A DNA stretch of 64,000 nt from Xanthomonas vesicatoria ATCC 35937 (GCF_001908725.1 NZ_CP018725.1:1984001-2048000), one strand, 5' to 3'; shown: positions 9,383 to 19,224, numbered from the stretch's first letter. Made by a program: numbers and translations. The notes: generated from the sequence alone by a model not told the origin.

Positions 9383-10836
9383 GCAAAGCGGCACGTCGCG
9401 GACTGTCGATTTTTGCCCGCACGTTCGTCCTGCTGGCGGTGGCCCTGCTCACCGCCCAGGTCATTGGCATCGCCCTGCTGGTGATGCGGACCCCGGTCTA
9501 CGAGCCGCCGGTGCATCCGCCGGAAGTGGTGGCGCTGCTGTCCACGCGCATGCCCGCCGGTACCCAGACCCTGAAGGTCCACGACGGCACGCAGGCGCCG
9601 TCCGCACCGCCCGGCCACGTGCGCGATGCCTTTGCGGAAATGCTGCTGGCGCATTGGCTAGACGTGGACGCGCAACGCGTGCGGTTTTATCGCAGTGCCG
9701 ACGACCGCGAAAGCCCGCGGCTTGCCGCTAATCGGCCGCGGCGACTGCACGCAAATGACGCAGGAAGCGATGGCCGGCAACGGACGGCGCCCGAATGGAC
9801 GCCCGCGGACCCGTCGTTCGGAGACGCGCCGCGCCCGGAGCAGGCACCGGACGATTGGGAAAGCGAACGTCTGACGCCCGGCGTGCCGCTGCTGGATGGT
9901 TTTACCGCCGCGCTGCAACAACCCGATGGCCGCTGGCGGACGGTGGAATCGCCGCGGCGGCGGCTATCGGCCGAATTCAAGACCCATATCGTGCTGCTGT
10001 TTCTGGCCGGTCTGCTGGCCAATGTACCGCTGGCCTGGTGGTTCTCTCGCGCGCTGTCGGCACCGATCAAGCGCTTTGCCGAAGCCGCCGACCGGCTGGG
10101 TCGCAATCCCCACGCGGCCGCACTGCAACGTAGCGGCCCGCCGGAAATCGTTCGCGCCGCAGATTCGTTCAATGCGATGCAAGCGCGCCTGAACCGACTG
10201 ATCAACGAGCGCACCCACATGGTGGCAGCCATCGCGCACGACCTGCGCACCCCGCTGGCGCGGTTGTCGTTTCGACTGGACGACCTGCAACCGCCGCTGC
10301 GTGAAAAGGCGCTGGCCGATATCGACGAAATGAAGGCGATGATTTCTGCGGCGCTGGATTTCATCCAGAACGATCGCCATCGCGGCGAACGCGCGCCGCT
10401 GGACCTGCGCCTGCTGGTGGAGAGCGTGGTCGACAACGCCACCGATATCGGCGCCGACGCGGTGCTGCTGCCCGGCCCGACCATCACCCTGGACGGCGAC
10501 CCGCTGGCATTGCGGCGTGCCGTGATGAATCTGCTCGAAAACGCCTTGAAATACGGCAAATGCGCGCGCTTGCAGCTCACCCGCGATGGCGAAGATGGTG
10601 TGCTGTGGATCGACGACGAGGGCCCCGGCATCGACCCGACTCAGCGCGAACAACTGCTACTGCCGTTCGTGCGCGGCGAATCTTCGCGCAACCGTGGCAC
10701 CGGTGGCATCGGCCTGGGCTTGTCGGTAGCACATAGCATCGTGCTGGCGCATGGCGGCGACCTGCGCCTGGACAACCGCGCCCACGGCGGGCTGCGCGTG
10801 ACTGTGCGCCTGCCGTGCATGCCGGAGCGGCGCTGA
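9379..10836 (+). CDS. Membrane sensor histidine kinase
   Basis: This is the 485-residue partner of the preceding response regulator. It has a first membrane helix at about residues 12-35, a proline- and arginine-rich periplasmic region to about 200, a second helix at about 203-222 and a HAMP linker. The HisKA box (IAHDLRTPLARLSFRLDDL) has phospho-acceptor His287, followed by the N-box (NLLENALKYG) and G-boxes (DDEGPGID, GGIGLGLSVAHS). The layout resembles EnvZ. It starts at GTG, overlapping the upstream stop by 4 nt. The sensor region is low-complexity and gives no hint of a ligand. Confidence 0.9.
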   Translation: MSKAARRGLSIFARTFVLLAVALLTAQVIGIALLVMRTPVYEPPVHPPEVVALLSTRMPAGTQTLKVHDGTQAPSAPPGHVRDAFAEMLLAHWLDVDAQRVRFYRSADDRESPRLAANRPRRLHANDAGSDGRQRTAPEWTPADPSFGDAPRPEQAPDDWESERLTPGVPLLDGFTAALQQPDGRWRTVESPRRRLSAEFKTHIVLLFLAGLLANVPLAWWFSRALSAPIKRFAEAADRLGRNPHAAALQRSGPPEIVRAADSFNAMQARLNRLINERTHMVAAIAHDLRTPLARLSFRLDDLQPPLREKALADIDEMKAMISAALDFIQNDRHRGERAPLDLRLLVESVVDNATDIGADAVLLPGPTITLDGDPLALRRAVMNLLENALKYGKCARLQLTRDGEDGVLWIDDEGPGIDPTQREQLLLPFVRGESSRNRGTGGIGLGLSVAHSIVLAHGGDLRLDNRAHGGLRVTVRLPCMPERR

Positions 10837-11075
10837 GCGAGACCGGAAGCGGCGGGGACCGGAGCAGGACGCACGGCGCGCACCAGTGGCAGTGCAGCGC
10901 CCCACTCGAGGCAACGCATTACACCAGCTAGCCAGCCATTGCGTCCGATCCGGCGCAAGTAAGTAACGCACTCATCGGCCAACCACGTGGAGGACGTCGG
11001 GGACCGCACGCATCAAAGGCGCCGGGATGAAACCGCACGTCGCCAAGCGACAACTTGCCGGTCACACATCCACGC

Positions 11076-11105
11076 AAAGCAAAACGCGCCGCATCACGGC
11101 GCGTT
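11076..11105 (-). terminator. Candidate terminator downstream of gshA
   Basis: A perfect 9-bp stem (AACGCGCCG/CGGCGCGTT, 11083-11105) with a 5-nt loop is followed on the minus strand by TTTTGCTTTG. It would end transcripts from gshA, though it lies about 160 bp past the gshA stop, beyond a repeat copy. Confidence 0.5.
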
Positions 11106-11129
11106 CGACTACATCACTAGCGCAGCTAG

Positions 11130-11260
11130 CAACCTGCACTGCTCACCGCCAGGCGGGCACGCACGGTGCTCGGTGCGGCATACATCACCCGTACACGCCG
11201 GCTCCTCCGCGCTGTCCGCACTCACCCGAAGACTGTGCGCTGCGTTGTGTGAGCCGCTAC
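11130..11260 (-). repeat. Intergenic repeat family A, degenerate copy
   Basis: Read on the minus strand, this segment lines up with repeat copies at 24651-24790 and 44184-44330. Shared stretches on the plus strand include CTCACCGCCAGG, GTGCTCGG and a CACCCGTACACGCCGG block matching CACTCGCACACTCCGG in the 24.7-kb copy. Many substitutions make this the oldest-looking of the three copies. Confidence 0.6.
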
Positions 11261-11263
11261 TAC

Positions 11264-12628
11264 TCAGTATGCAAACTCGCGAAACACCCGGTCGATATCG
11301 CCGTTCCATGCGCCGTGATACAGCGCCAGCTTGCGCTCGGCAGCGGTGACGCCGCTCTCGGCGATCTCGGCGATCACATCAACAAAGCCGGTTTCGTCCT
11401 GGCCGTCGCCATTCAGGCGCGCGCGCCGGCGCAGGCCTTCGCGGGCGATGTTGACCGCCTCTACCGCCAGGTCGCGCACGGTGCCGTTGCGGAACGGCAG
11501 GCCCAGCGCATGCTTTGGCACGCCGTCGCGCAGGGCGTGGCGTTCGGTGGGGCTGAAATCCTTCACCAGATCCCAGGCCGCATCGAGCGCGGTCTGGTCG
11601 TACAACAGCCCGACCCAGAACGCCGACAATGCGCACAGGCGATTCCACGGGCCGGCATCGGCACCACGCATTTCCAGGTATTTCTTCAACCGCACTTCCG
11701 GAAACGCGGTAGTCATGTGGTCTGACCAGTCGCGCAGCGTCGGCAACGCGCCCGGCAATGCCGGCAGCTTGCCTTGCATGAAGTCGCGGAAGCTCTGCCC
11801 GCTGGCATCGACATAAACGCCATTGCGATAAGAGAAATACATCGGCACATCGAGCAGGTAATCGACGTAGCGCTCGTAGCTGAAACCAGCTTCGAACACG
11901 AAGTCCAGCATGCCGGTGCGATCGGCGTCGGTGTCGGTCCAGATGTGCGAGCGATAGCTCAGGTAGCCGTTGGGCTTGCCCTCGGTGAACGGCGAATCAG
12001 CGAACAAGGCGGTGGCGATCGGCTGCAACGCCAGCGACACGCGGAACTTCTGCACCATGTCCGCTTCGGTGGCGTAATCCAGATTGACCTGCACCGTGCA
12101 GGTGCGCGTCATCATGTCCAGGCCCAGCGAGCCGACCTTGGGCATGTAGTTCTTCATGATCTGGTAGCGGCCCTTGGGCATCCACGGCATCTGGTCGCGC
12201 CGCCACTTGGGCTGGAAGCCCATGCCCAAAAAGCCCAGCTGCAACTCGCCGGCGACCTGCGCCACTTCGTCCAGATGGGTGCCGGTTTCCACGCAGGTGT
12301 GATGCAGGGTTTCCACCGCTGCACCGGACAGCTCCAGCTGGCCGGCCGGCTCCAGCGTCACCGAGGCGCCGTCGCGCAGCAGCGCGATGGTGTGGCCGTT
12401 TTCCTGCACCGGCTCCCAGCCGAAACGGGTCAAGCCGGTTAGCAAGGCCTCGATGCCGCGCGCGCCTTCGAAGGTGGGCGCGCGCAGATCATCGAGCTGG
12501 AAGCCGAACTTCTCGTGCTCGGTGCCGATCCGCCAGTCCGCACTGGGCTTCTCGCCAGAGGCGAGGACCTGGACCAGTTCCGCGCGTTCGGTGATCGGCG
12601 TTTCGGCAACGTGGCTGGGACTCGACAA
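11264..12628 (-). CDS. gshA: Glutamate-cysteine ligase
   Basis: The enzyme makes gamma-glutamylcysteine from glutamate, cysteine and ATP, the first step of glutathione synthesis. The 454-residue protein belongs to the plant/alphaproteobacterial type (GCS2), not the E. coli type. It shows [37 protein letters not shown] and [19 protein letters not shown], which line the glutamate/ATP site of that group. I chose TTG at 12628 because it gives an N-terminus close to [17 protein letters not shown]; an ATG at 12697 would add 23 residues of unlikely sequence. Glutathione made through this enzyme is the cofactor of the formaldehyde operon at 1.7-4.7 kb. Confidence 0.93.
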   Translation of the reverse strand: MSSPSHVAETPITERAELVQVLASGEKPSADWRIGTEHEKFGFQLDDLRAPTFEGARGIEALLTGLTRFGWEPVQENGHTIALLRDGASVTLEPAGQLELSGAAVETLHHTCVETGTHLDEVAQVAGELQLGFLGMGFQPKWRRDQMPWMPKGRYQIMKNYMPKVGSLGLDMMTRTCTVQVNLDYATEADMVQKFRVSLALQPIATALFADSPFTEGKPNGYLSYRSHIWTDTDADRTGMLDFVFEAGFSYERYVDYLLDVPMYFSYRNGVYVDASGQSFRDFMQGKLPALPGALPTLRDWSDHMTTAFPEVRLKKYLEMRGADAGPWNRLCALSAFWVGLLYDQTALDAAWDLVKDFSPTERHALRDGVPKHALGLPFRNGTVRDLAVEAVNIAREGLRRRARLNGDGQDETGFVDVIAEIAESGVTAAERKLALYHGAWNGDIDRVFREFAY

Positions 12629-12946
12629 GGGCAGGCTCGCAAACGTGAAGGGGTGGGACGATGTGGGGATTCTCCCCAGCCACCGCAAGGCCCGCACTAT
12701 ACCCGCAGGGCATGGAAAGGATTGCTGTCATCGGCCGGGTCTGAGATTTCCATCCATGCGCACGGCGCGGCCGACGCAACGGCAGGCGCAGGCGCACCCC
12801 TACAGCCCGCCGTCGGGCGTGACGGAACAGGCCGCAGGAGGCAGCCATCCACGCCGACGCGCGACCGCTGTGCATTTCCGCAGGCGGGCTGCACCGCGTG
12901 CAATCGCCCCGGCCGCGCAGGCGCGTTCCTGTAGCATCGCCCGGCC
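12629..12946. other. Divergent promoter region between gshA and the AraC pseudogene
   Basis: About 318 bp separate the two divergent coding regions. Promoters for both must lie here, but I see no clear -35/-10 pair, operator palindrome or small gene. Confidence 0.4.
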
Positions 12947-13793
12947 ATGACCGTTGCGCCCACGCCCACCGACACGCTGATTGCGCAGATGGCCAGCCTG
13001 ATGCAAGGCGAGCGCGCCGATGCCTTCGCCTGCGTGAGCGCGCGGCGCGAGCACGGGGCACGCTCGGTGGATCTGAGCCAGGCGCAGTTCGCGATTGTGC
13101 TGCAGGGCCGCCAACAGGTGCGCAGCGCGACCCAATCGCTGCAGCTCGTGCCCGGCGATCTGTTCCTGGCGACCCGCCCTTGCCGGATCGATGTGATCAA
13201 CACGCCCGACCCGCAGACCGGGCTCTACATGAGCGCGGTGGTCCCCCTCTGCGAAGATCTGCGAAGAGGCGCTGGCCGCTGCGCGCGCGTTGTGGAACGA
13301 GCCGCTGCCCGACGCCGGCGCCGACATCGCGCGGTTGCCGGCGATCGATGTCGCGCTGCCGCTGCGGCAATGGCGCGATGCACTGCAACACGGTTTGTAC
13401 ACCGAAGCACGCCTGGCGCTGGCGGCACTGGTCATCCACGTCTGTCGTCGCGGCCACGGCGGCTTGCTGCTGCCGCCGACGCCAAGCATCGCCGAGCAGG
13501 TGCGTACACTGATCGCCGCGCAACCGCAGCGGGCGTGGCGCTCGCGCGATATCGAAGACAGCCTGGGCGTCAGTGGCGCCACCTTGCGCCGGCATCTGGC
13601 CGCCGAACAGCGTTCGCTGCGCGACCTGATCACCGACGCGCGGCTGGCGCATGCCATGGCCTTGCTCTACAGCACGCGCTGGCCGCTCAAGACGGTGGCC
13701 GCGCGTGCCGGCTATCGCTCCACCCGCAGCTTCAGCCAGCGATTCCAGCAGCGCTACGGACTGGACCCGGCCAGCATCGGCAATAACCGCTAA
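12947..13793 (+). pseudogene. AraC family regulator, frameshifted by a 10-bp duplication
   Basis: Two frames together make one AraC-type regulator. The N-terminal part (12947 to about 13250) reads as the AraC N-terminal cupin (FAIVLQGRQQVRSATQSLQLVPGDLFLATRP). The C-terminal part, one frame on (about 13260-13793), continues with CEEALAAARALWNEPLPD and a double helix-turn-helix (WRSRDIEDSLGVSGATLRRHL, then LKTVAARAGYRSTRSFSQRFQQRYG). At the break, TGCGAAGATC (13250-13259) is followed by TGCGAAGAGG (13260-13269). Removing one unit restores CTC TGC GAA GAG GCG and one frame of about 278 codons. The shifted frame stays open to 13786 but encodes an arginine-rich tail with no DNA-binding domain, so regulator function is probably lost. 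Confidence 0.85.
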
Positions 13794-13897
13794 ATCGGCA
13801 GGGCGAGCGCTTCACGCAGCGCAATGAGCGAATCGCGCAGGTCGCTGCCGCCAGCATGACGACACCGCGGCGATTGCCGCCTGTCCTGGAATTGCCC

Positions 13898-14893
13898 ATG
13901 TCTGTTTTCGCCCTGCGTTCGCTGGCGCCGCTGGTATTACTCGCCGCAAGCGCAACGCTGGCGCACGCCGCTGCGCCCGTCTCCACCCACGCACAGGTCC
14001 CCGGCTTCTACCTGCAGCGCATCGGCACGCTGCGCGTCACCGCCTTGTTCGACGGCAGCGTGGCGTTGACGCGTCGACAGCTGTCCAATGTGGACCCGGC
14101 CGAGCGCGACCGCCTGCTCGCGCAGGGCTACGTCCCCGAAGACAGCAAGGGGCTGCAGACCGCAGTCAATGCCTATCTGATCCAGGACGGCAGCCACCTC
14201 AGCCTGATCGATACCGGCACCGCGCAGTGCCTGGGGCCCGGCCTGGGGCCCGGCCTGGGTCAGGTGCTGGGTAACCTGCGCGCCGCCGGTGTCGACCCTG
14301 CCCAGGTCGACGATGTGCTGCTCACCCACGCGCATCCGGATCACCTGTGCGGCCTGCTCGATGCGCAGGGAACACCGGCCTTTCCCAACGCCACGGTGTG
14401 GGTGTCCGAGGCCGATGCCGCGTACTGGCTGGATCCCGCCTCGGAGGCCGGTGCCGCGCCGATGCTGCAGTTCGCCTTCCCGTTGGCGCGCGCGGCCGTC
14501 GCGCCGTATCAGGCCCAGGGGCGGCTGCGCCGTTTCCAGCCGGGCAAGACCGCATTACCGGCCGGCATCACGGCCCTGGACAGCCAGGGCCATACGCCCG
14601 GCCACGTCTCGTATCGCTTCAACGGCGGCGCCGGCAGCACGCTGCTGGTGTGGGGCGATGTGTTGCACTACCACGCCGTGCAGTTTGCGCAGCCGGACGC
14701 CTCGTTCGAGGCCGACAGCGATCGCAGCAAGGCGATCGCCTCGCGTTGTCGCCTGCTGGCGCAAGCCGCCGCCGGCCGCTGGTGGGTGGCCGGCGCGCAT
14801 TTGCCATTTCCGGGCCTGGGTCATGTGCGCCGCGAGGGCAAGGCGTTCGCCTGGGTGCCCACCGAATTCGGCCCGGTGCCGGCAACGCCTTGA
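13898..14893 (+). CDS. Exported MBL-fold metallo-hydrolase
   Basis: This metallo-beta-lactamase-fold protein is 331 residues long from the ATG at 13898. The zinc motif THAHPDHLCG gives His144, His146, Asp148 and His149; further expected ligands lie in the GHTPGH and WGDVLHYHA segments. The N-terminus (FALRSLAPLVLLAASATLAHAA) is a signal peptide, so it acts in the periplasm. An upstream ATG at 13856 would put 14 residues before that signal and is less likely. It belongs to the broad quorum-quenching/arylsulfatase-like branch; the substrate is unknown. A GLGPGLGPGLG run comes from a 12-bp duplication at 14231-14254. Confidence 0.85.
   Translation: MSVFALRSLAPLVLLAASATLAHAAAPVSTHAQVPGFYLQRIGTLRVTALFDGSVALTRRQLSNVDPAERDRLLAQGYVPEDSKGLQTAVNAYLIQDGSHLSLIDTGTAQCLGPGLGPGLGQVLGNLRAAGVDPAQVDDVLLTHAHPDHLCGLLDAQGTPAFPNATVWVSEADAAYWLDPASEAGAAPMLQFAFPLARAAVAPYQAQGRLRRFQPGKTALPAGITALDSQGHTPGHVSYRFNGGAGSTLLVWGDVLHYHAVQFAQPDASFEADSDRSKAIASRCRLLAQAAAGRWWVAGAHLPFPGLGHVRREGKAFAWVPTEFGPVPATP
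14231..14259 (+). repeat. In-frame 12-bp tandem repeat
   Basis: CTGGGGCCCGGC is repeated exactly twice, then CTGGG. It adds four residues (LGPG) per unit to the MBL-fold protein, in a loop after the strand LIDTGTAQ, and does not break the frame. Confidence 0.8.
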
Positions 14894-15084
14894 GCGATGG
14901 GGCAGCCGCGCGACCCATCACCTCTTGATGCGATCTGCAGCTGCCGGGCGCGCAGAACGCGGCACTGCGGCTTAGCGCTACCGTTTGCGGCGTAAGCCGG
15001 AGGCGCCGCCGGCGACGCGTCGCGCGCTGCGCACCCACGCAGTCCCTGTCCCGCAGCGCGGCCCCGGTGTCGCCAGCCCTACGA

Positions 15085-15120
15085 TGCCGCAAATGAAAAC
15101 GGCGAGCCCTGGCTCGCCGT
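15085..15120 (-). terminator. Terminator of engB
   Basis: A perfect 10-bp stem (ACGGCGAGCC/GGCTCGCCGT, 15099-15120) with a 2-nt loop is followed on the minus strand by TTTTCATTT. It lies 44 bp past the engB stop and fits an intrinsic terminator for that gene. The rest of 14894-15163 holds no recognisable gene. Confidence 0.75.
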
Positions 15121-15163
15121 GCTGGACTGCCTGCAGGCACAGGCGTCTGGCGCCTGGCCCGGT

Positions 15164-15787
<624 letters not shown>

Positions 15788-15931
15788 CCCCCTAGGATCG
15801 CACGTTCGGGCGCTGCCGGTTTTGCTGCACTGTTCGTTGACCCTGGCGCAAAGGCGTGTCGATAATCGAAGCACGCCTGCCACAGCCAGTACCCAACGCG
15901 CGCGGGCAGGGTCCATACGGAGCTTTAGCTG

Positions 15932-16729
15932 ATGCGCCATGCTCGTGTGCTAGTCCTCGCCGCCCTCGCCGTGCCGGTCGTTGCGGCCGTGGCGTTTGCG
16001 CAATCGGCAGTCACGCCGATCCCCGATCCGCCGCCCGTGCGCGTTGCGCCGTTGGAGGTGGATCTGGCAAAGACCACCTGGGGCGATGCCAAGGCCGGCC
16101 AGGCCAAGGCCGCCGCCTGCGCGGCCTGCCACGGCCCGGACGGCAATCCGGCGGTGGCGATGTACCCGCGCATCGCCGGGCAAACCGAGCGCTACGTGGC
16201 GCATCAGGTGGCGCTGATTGCAAGCGGCGAACGCAATACCGGGATGTCGGCGGTGATGGTGCCGTTCGTCAAGGACCTGACCGCACAGGACATGCGCGAT
16301 CTGGGCGCCTACTTCGCCACCCAGAAGGCGTCCGCCGGGGTCGCCGACGATGCGGTGATCGCCGAAGGGCCATATCAGGGCATGAAGTTCTACGAGGTCG
16401 GGGAAAAGCTCTACCGCGGTGGCGACATCGCGCGTGGCGTGCCGGCCTGCATGGCCTGCCACGGCCCGTCCGGTGGCGGCAACCCTGGCCCGGCGTATCC
16501 GCGCCTGGGCGGCCAGCATGCCGACTACGTGGCGCGACGCCTGAAGGAATACCAGGCCGGCACTACCCAGGAGCGCAACCCGGCGCTGTTCAATATCATG
16601 GCGCAGGTGGCACGCCCGCTGAGCGAGCAGGAGATCCAGGCGCTGTCCAGTTATCTGCAAGGTCTGCACGACCGCGCCGACGATGCCGCCGCTACGCAGA
16701 CGCCTGCCGGGACGCCGGCGCGCTCATGA
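15932..16729 (+). CDS. Di-heme cytochrome c4
   Basis: This 265-residue periplasmic di-heme cytochrome shuttles electrons between the bc1 complex and terminal oxidases. It has a signal peptide (VLVLAALAVPVVAAVAFAQ) and two CXXCH heme sites, CAACH near residue 63 and CMACH near residue 174. They sit in two similar halves, each followed by MYPRIAGQ or AYPRLGGQ, and NPAVAMYPR / NPALFNIMAQ methionines are candidate axial ligands. An Ala/Thr-rich tail ends the protein. It is followed by a terminator and two DsbA-like genes, a neighbourhood that fits a shared periplasmic redox theme because c-type cytochromes need thiol handling. Confidence 0.93.
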   Translation: MRHARVLVLAALAVPVVAAVAFAQSAVTPIPDPPPVRVAPLEVDLAKTTWGDAKAGQAKAAACAACHGPDGNPAVAMYPRIAGQTERYVAHQVALIASGERNTGMSAVMVPFVKDLTAQDMRDLGAYFATQKASAGVADDAVIAEGPYQGMKFYEVGEKLYRGGDIARGVPACMACHGPSGGGNPGPAYPRLGGQHADYVARRLKEYQAGTTQERNPALFNIMAQVARPLSEQEIQALSSYLQGLHDRADDAAATQTPAGTPARS

Positions 16730-16758
16730 GCTGAGCCGCCCATCCGCACCACCGTGTC

Positions 16759-16794
16759 ACGACGCCGGTCCCGCGACCGGCGTCGTCGTTTCCT
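16759..16794 (+). terminator. Terminator between cytochrome c4 and dsbA
   Basis: A perfect 12-bp stem (ACGACGCCGGTC/GACCGGCGTCGT, 16759-16786) with a CCGC loop is followed by CGTTTCC. It is weak in T but strong in stem. It suggests that dsbA has its own promoter or receives only part of the upstream transcript. Confidence 0.65.
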
Positions 16795-16825
16795 AACCCT
16801 CCTCTCTGATCCCCACGGAGCCTGC

Positions 16826-17476
16826 ATGAATCTGCTTTCCCGCCTGTCCCTGCTGCTGTTGATCCTGATGCCACTGGCGGCCTGCGCCGCCGACAAAAAG
16901 GCGCCCCCGGTCGAAGGCGAGGACTACACCCTGATCGACGGCGGCCAGCCGTATGCGCCGCTGGCCGGCAAGGTCGAAGTGGTGGAGGTGTTCGGCTACA
17001 CCTGCCCGCATTGCGCACACTTCGAGCCGACGCTGGAAGCCTGGGCAGCCAAGCAACCGTCGTACGTGCGTTTCACCCCGGTGCCGGCCGCCTTTGGCGG
17101 GTTCTGGGACGCGTTTGCGCGCGCGTACTTCGCTGCAGACATCCTCGGCGTGGCCAAACGCAGCCACCGCGCCATGTTCGACGCCATCCACGAGAAGCAG
17201 AGCGTGCCGACCCAGAACGTGGCGCCGGAAGAGCTGGCTGCGTTCTATGCCGACTACGGCGTGCCGCAGCAGCGCTTCGTCGACACGTTCAAGAGCGCGG
17301 AGGTGGATGCCAAGCTCAAGGCCGCACGCGAGTTCGCGCAGCGCAGCAAGCTGCCCGGCACCCCGGCCATCATCGTCAACGGGCGCTATCTGATCGGCGC
17401 GCGCAACTACCCGGACATGCTGCGCGTGGCCGACTACCTCATCGCCCGCGAGCACGCCGCGCCTGCCAAGCGCTGA
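16826..17476 (+). CDS. dsbA: DsbA-like thiol:disulfide interchange protein, CPHC type
   Basis: This 216-residue periplasmic oxidoreductase introduces disulfides into exported proteins. It has a thioredoxin fold with active site C60-P-H-C63 (FGYTCPHCAHFEP) and the cis-proline loop KLPGTPAIIVNGRY. The N-terminus LLLILMPLAAC contains a good lipobox (LAAC, Cys20), so it may be a lipoprotein anchored in a membrane, as in Neisseria DsbA1/DsbA2, although cleavage just after Cys20 by signal peptidase I cannot be excluded. I chose the ATG at 16826, behind a GGAG site; an earlier ATG at 16754 runs into the terminator hairpin. A paralogue follows 90 bp downstream. Confidence 0.93.
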   Translation: MNLLSRLSLLLLILMPLAACAADKKAPPVEGEDYTLIDGGQPYAPLAGKVEVVEVFGYTCPHCAHFEPTLEAWAAKQPSYVRFTPVPAAFGGFWDAFARAYFAADILGVAKRSHRAMFDAIHEKQSVPTQNVAPEELAAFYADYGVPQQRFVDTFKSAEVDAKLKAAREFAQRSKLPGTPAIIVNGRYLIGARNYPDMLRVADYLIAREHAAPAKR

Positions 17477-17566
17477 ACCGCGTAACCGCCACCGACGGCC
17501 GCCGTGGCATCATGCGCCCCGCGGCCGTCCGGCCCTTTCCTCGCCCCACGCTGGAGATTCCATCCG

Positions 17567-18379
17567 ATGAAGACCCGCTTCGCCCTGACGCTGATGGCGC
17601 TGCTGCCGATCCTGGTCGCCTGCAAGGCCCAGGACGGCTCGTCCGACACCGCACCTGCCGCCGCCACACCGGCTGCCGAAACGACGCCTGCACCTGCCGC
17701 TACACCGGCCGCCGATCCGGCCGCCCCGCCTGCGGTTGGCGAAAGCGCCACCACGCCGCCTGCCGCCGCACCCAGCGCCGCTCCGCGTGCACCGAACGGC
17801 CCCGAGCCGGTCGCCGGCACGGACTACATGGACATCCAGGCAGGCCAGCCGTACCAGCAGGCCGCCGGCAAGATCGAAGTGGCCGAAATCTTTGGCTATG
17901 TCTGCCCGGCCTGCAACGCGTTCCAGCCGCTGGTCGGTCCGTGGAAGGCCGGGCTGCCGTCCGACGTGCATTTCGTCTATGTACCGGCGATGTTCGGTGG
18001 CCCGTGGGACGACTATGCCCGTGCGTTCTATGCCGCCGAAACGCTGGGCGTGCAGGAAAAGACCCATGAAGCGCTGTACAAGGCCATCCACGTCGACCAG
18101 ACCCTCAAGGGCGAGCGCGGCAAGGATTCGGTGCAGGACATCGCCGCGTTCTACGCCAAGTACGGCGTCGACCAGAAGACCTTCATCGACACCATGAGCA
18201 GCTTCGGCGTCTCGGCCAAGACCAACCGCGCCAAGCAGTTCGCCACCCGTAGCCAGATCACCGGCACGCCGTCGCTGATCGTCAACGGCAAGTACCTGGT
18301 CAAGGGCAAGAGCTTCCCGGACATGCTGCGTATCGCCGATCACCTGATCGCGCGCGAACGCGCCACCCTGGCCAAGTGA
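17567..18379 (+). CDS. DsbA-like lipoprotein, CPAC type, with Ala/Pro linker
   Basis: This 270-residue second DsbA-like protein has a clear lipobox (ILVAC, Cys19). A long Ala/Pro/Thr-rich spacer at about residues 24-78 is followed by a thioredoxin-fold domain with active site C113-P-A-C116 (FGYVCPACNAF) and cis-proline loop ITGTPSLIVNGKY. The spacer should hold the catalytic domain away from the membrane. The CPAC dipeptide differs from the CPHC of the neighbour, which predicts a different redox potential. The two proteins align through their whole catalytic domains, so this is a tandem duplication that has diverged. The ATG at 17567 follows a GGAGATT site. Confidence 0.9.
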   Translation: MKTRFALTLMALLPILVACKAQDGSSDTAPAAATPAAETTPAPAATPAADPAAPPAVGESATTPPAAAPSAAPRAPNGPEPVAGTDYMDIQAGQPYQQAAGKIEVAEIFGYVCPACNAFQPLVGPWKAGLPSDVHFVYVPAMFGGPWDDYARAFYAAETLGVQEKTHEALYKAIHVDQTLKGERGKDSVQDIAAFYAKYGVDQKTFIDTMSSFGVSAKTNRAKQFATRSQITGTPSLIVNGKYLVKGKSFPDMLRIADHLIARERATLAK

Positions 18380-18398
18380 GCCGGGTGATCGCCGCATC

Positions 18399-19166
18399 GT
18401 GAACGCTTCGGACTCGCGCACCCTGCGGGTGCTGACCGCCAATATCCAGGCCGGTTCCAGCACCCGCCGCTACAGCGATTACGTGACCCGCAGCTGGTCG
18501 CATGCGTTGCCGCTGGGCGCAAAGCGCACCAGCCTGGACAGCATCGCCAAGCTGGCCGGCGACCGCGACATCGTCGGACTGCAGGAGGCCGACCCAGGCA
18601 GCCTGCGCTCGGGCTTCACCAACCAGACCCACTATCTGGCCGAGCGTGCCGGCTTCCATTACTGGAGCCACCAGCCCAACCGCCGCATGGGCGGGGTGGC
18701 CTCCAGCGCCAACGGTTTGCTGAGCAAGCTGGAGCCGCTGGAAGTGCAGGACCACGCCCTGCCCGGCCGCATCGGTGGGCGCGGCATCCTGCTGGCCAAG
18801 TTCGGGCAAGGCCGCGACGGGTTGGCGGTGGCGGTGGCGCATCTGTCGCTGGGCGCCAATTCGCGCATGGCCCAGCTGGCCTTCATTGCCGAGCTGCTCT
18901 CCGAGCATCCGAACGCAATGCTGATGGGCGACTTCAACTGCGTGGCCGACCGGCCGGAGATGCAGGCGCTGTATCGGCATACGCGATTGCAGCCGCCGAG
19001 CGGCGTGGTGCACACCTTCCCGAGCTGGCGCCCGGACCGGGCGATCGACCATATCCTGGTCAGCGACAGTCTGGTGATCGAACACACCGAAGCGATTCCT
19101 GCGGCGTTCTCCGATCACCTGGCCGTCGGCATGGATATCCGCGTTCCGCTGCAGTTGCTGCGCTAG
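18399..19166 (+). CDS. Endonuclease/exonuclease/phosphatase family protein
   Basis: This 255-residue metal-dependent phosphoesterase fold shares its catalytic plan with DNase I and exonuclease III. Motifs in order are LTANIQAGSS, IVGLQEADPG (catalytic Glu), MGDFNCVADRPEM (Asp/Asn), DRAIDHILVS and the final SDHLAVGMDI (Asp-His). There is no signal peptide, so it probably acts in the cytoplasm, unlike the upstream DsbA-like proteins. The substrate may be DNA, a phospholipid or another phosphodiester; sequence alone does not decide. It starts at a GTG 19 nt after the upstream stop and is probably cotranscribed. Confidence 0.85.
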   Translation: MNASDSRTLRVLTANIQAGSSTRRYSDYVTRSWSHALPLGAKRTSLDSIAKLAGDRDIVGLQEADPGSLRSGFTNQTHYLAERAGFHYWSHQPNRRMGGVASSANGLLSKLEPLEVQDHALPGRIGGRGILLAKFGQGRDGLAVAVAHLSLGANSRMAQLAFIAELLSEHPNAMLMGDFNCVADRPEMQALYRHTRLQPPSGVVHTFPSWRPDRAIDHILVSDSLVIEHTEAIPAAFSDHLAVGMDIRVPLQLLR

Positions 19167-19224
19167 CGTACGCAACTGCCCACGGGTTCGCACTGGCGGA
19201 CTCGACCGACGACACCCCCTAGAC

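Larger units (their letters stand above)
10837..11263. other. Intergenic region with stem-loop and repeat
   Basis: There is no convincing gene in these 427 bp. They hold a terminator-like hairpin (11083-11105) and a degenerate copy of an intergenic repeat (about 11130-11260), both listed separately. Some frames stay open across the region, but they show no recognisable protein or good start site. Confidence 0.5.
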
